From Cyanobacteria bacterium UBA6984 (GTDB taxonomy: Bacteria > Cyanobacteriota > Vampirovibrionia > Gastranaerophilales > Gastranaerophilaceae), in contig DJYG01000029.1 in the NCBI GenBank assembly GCA_002450015.1, positions 1-14,442 on the forward strand: a stretch of DNA of 14,442 nt, read 5' to 3'. Below the pieces are notes generated by a model, which saw only the letters and a program-made list of their open reading frames with translations, was not told the origin of the DNA and ran no database searches. This document shows, piece by piece, positions 13,619-14,442 of this stretch. Position numbers and translations under genes: made by a program. Each line of letters begins with the position of its first letter. Position 1 is the stretch's first letter.

Positions 13619-14326
13619 CTATTTACAACTGTGATTACCATCAAAAGTCAGCTTAATAGAACTATTAGGACAAGTTGTTCCGTCAGATGTTTTTAAATAA
13701 TCCATGTTTCCAAAATTAACAACCCAGTATGCAGCTAAATAATCAGAAAAATAGCCTGAGTATTTACTTACGTAGGTATTATTGTATTTATCAAGATATA
13801 CACCATTCTCATGATTCACATAAAATTTAAATACATCGTAACCTTGTTTATTGGCACCCTTTTGAATTCCATCTATATCAACACGATACCAACAAGGTAA
13901 ATAAGGGTTGCCTGTTGAGCACGAAAATGTTATTGTTGAACCATCTGCAAGAATTGCAGCTCTAGGATATGGCCAACCGCCTGAACCATTTTGGTCTATC
14001 TCAATTGTACAAGATGATACACTATCACATTTTTTTGATACTTTCATAAATTCTAACATTCTTTCAAAACAACGCGACGTGCAACTTCCGGAATAACCGG
14101 TACACCATTCATCAATCGGTCCATATACTGCTTCTGCTCTACCAAAAGCATCATTTAAATTTTGATAAATCTTCTTAACTTTGGCAACTTTTTCTTTATC
14201 ACCTGTAGAACTGTTTAAATTAGGAAGTGTCAGTGCCGCAACAACACCGATTATACCCATTACAATAAGTGTTTCTGCTAGGGTGAACGCGGATTGCTTG
14301 AACTGTAAATAATATTTTTTTAACAT
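13619..14326 (-). CDS. Type IV pilin-like / pseudopilin protein, cysteine-rich (235 aa)
   Basis: The product is a predicted prepilin-type protein, exported and processed by a prepilin peptidase, then assembled in a type IV pilus or type II secretion pseudopilus. The N-terminus has a short basic leader (MLKKYYLQFKQSA) and then FTLAETLIVMGIIGVVAALT from residue 14, with Glu18 as the conserved Glu+5. Residue -1 is Ala13 instead of the usual Gly. The hydrophobic helix (about 14-36) runs into an amphipathic helix (KVAKVKKIYQNLNDAFGRAE). The globular part holds nine Cys, suggesting disulfides, and a VDIDGIQKGANKQGYDVFKF block of a style I associate with gut Melainabacteria prepilins. AAGGAAG at 14339-14333 supports the ATG at 14326. 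No other pilus genes are in the window, so it may be an orphan surface pilin. Confidence 0.88.
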   Translation of the reverse strand: MLKKYYLQFKQSAFTLAETLIVMGIIGVVAALTLPNLNSSTGDKEKVAKVKKIYQNLNDAFGRAEAVYGPIDEWCTGYSGSCTSRCFERMLEFMKVSKKCDSVSSCTIEIDQNGSGGWPYPRAAILADGSTITFSCSTGNPYLPCWYRVDIDGIQKGANKQGYDVFKFYVNHENGVYLDKYNNTYVSKYSGYFSDYLAAYWVVNFGNMDYLKTSDGTTCPNSSIKLTFDGNHSCK

Positions 14327-14442
14327 GTTATACTTCCTTTCTTTGTTTATATTGTCCTGCTCGGACGGAGGAAACTTTTGGTGGCAAAAGTTTCACAAAA
14401 ACCACAACCCGATTTTCTCTCATTAATTTTCACTAAATTCAA
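14327..14442 (-). other. Upstream region of the prepilin gene, no gene seen
   Basis: No coding region is seen in these last 116 bases. They hold the ribosome site (14339-14333), a possible -10 (TATAAA on the minus strand, 14352-14347) that would start transcription very close to the ribosome site, the GC-richer segment and the inverted repeat at 14371-14394. No convincing -35 was found. Confidence 0.4.
14371..14394. repeat. Perfect 10-bp inverted repeat in the prepilin leader
   Basis: GAAACTTTTG (14371-14380) and CAAAAGTTTC (14385-14394) are perfect inverted arms around the 4-nt loop GTGG. Next to it, at 14354-14372, lies a short GC-richer segment that could form a second hairpin (GTCC with GGAC, or TCCT with AGGA). 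There is no T run on either strand after the long stem, so it is not a standard terminator. It may be a leader structure of the prepilin mRNA or one copy of a dispersed repeat. Confidence 0.55.

Noticed and set aside
1..14442. CRISPR array, tRNA, rRNA, insertion sequence or integrase
   Set aside because: No regularly spaced repeats, no cloverleaf-like segment, no transposase or recombinase motifs were seen on either strand.

Overview
The window is a very AT-rich stretch of a Gram-negative-type bacterial genome. It carries lipid A genes (lpxI, lpxB), a heme chaperone gene (hemW), a prepilin-like protein, and several small Ala/Lys-rich proteins with a short F-x-G motif near the N-terminus. The prepilin signature (FTLAE...GIIGVVAALTLP after an Ala), those small proteins and a possibly cyanobacterial-type domain at 4214-7903 together suggest a non-photosynthetic relative of Cyanobacteria (Vampirovibrionia/Melainabacteria, order Gastranaerophilales). 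This placement rests on recognised family style, not on a search. No tRNA, rRNA, insertion sequence, integrase or CRISPR array was seen.

Region 1 (about 26-3148, plus strand) is a tight operon, lpxI-lpxB-hemW. It has a good extended -10 promoter just upstream, 1-2 nt gaps between genes, and a bidirectional hairpin terminator after hemW. LpxI and LpxB catalyse consecutive steps of lipid A assembly; HemW is a radical-SAM heme chaperone.

Region 2 (3171-4057, minus strand) holds two short genes. Each has a near-perfect AGGAGGT-type ribosome site and its own terminator. The products are 99 and 146 aa, of unknown function.

Region 3 (4214-12258, plus strand) is the most interesting part: an apparent three-gene operon. 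It encodes (a) a 1229-aa protein with a globular N-terminal domain, about 800 residues of acidic low-complexity sequence, one membrane helix and a TonB-like C-terminal domain; (b) a 192-aa sigma-70-like protein; and (c) a 1235-aa protein with three N-terminal zinc ribbons, a STAND/AAA-type ATPase and a long TPR-like C-terminus. A promoter-like sequence precedes it and a strong hairpin terminator follows it. The combination looks like an envelope-linked signalling and transcription module, which is inference.

Region 4 (12317-13497, minus strand) is a translationally coupled pair of divergent tandem paralogues encoding small, Ala-rich, probably membrane-associated proteins. Region 5 (13619-14326, minus strand) encodes a type IV pilin-like, cysteine-rich protein. 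Its upstream leader holds a perfect 10-bp inverted repeat. No gap without a gene exceeds 300 bases.
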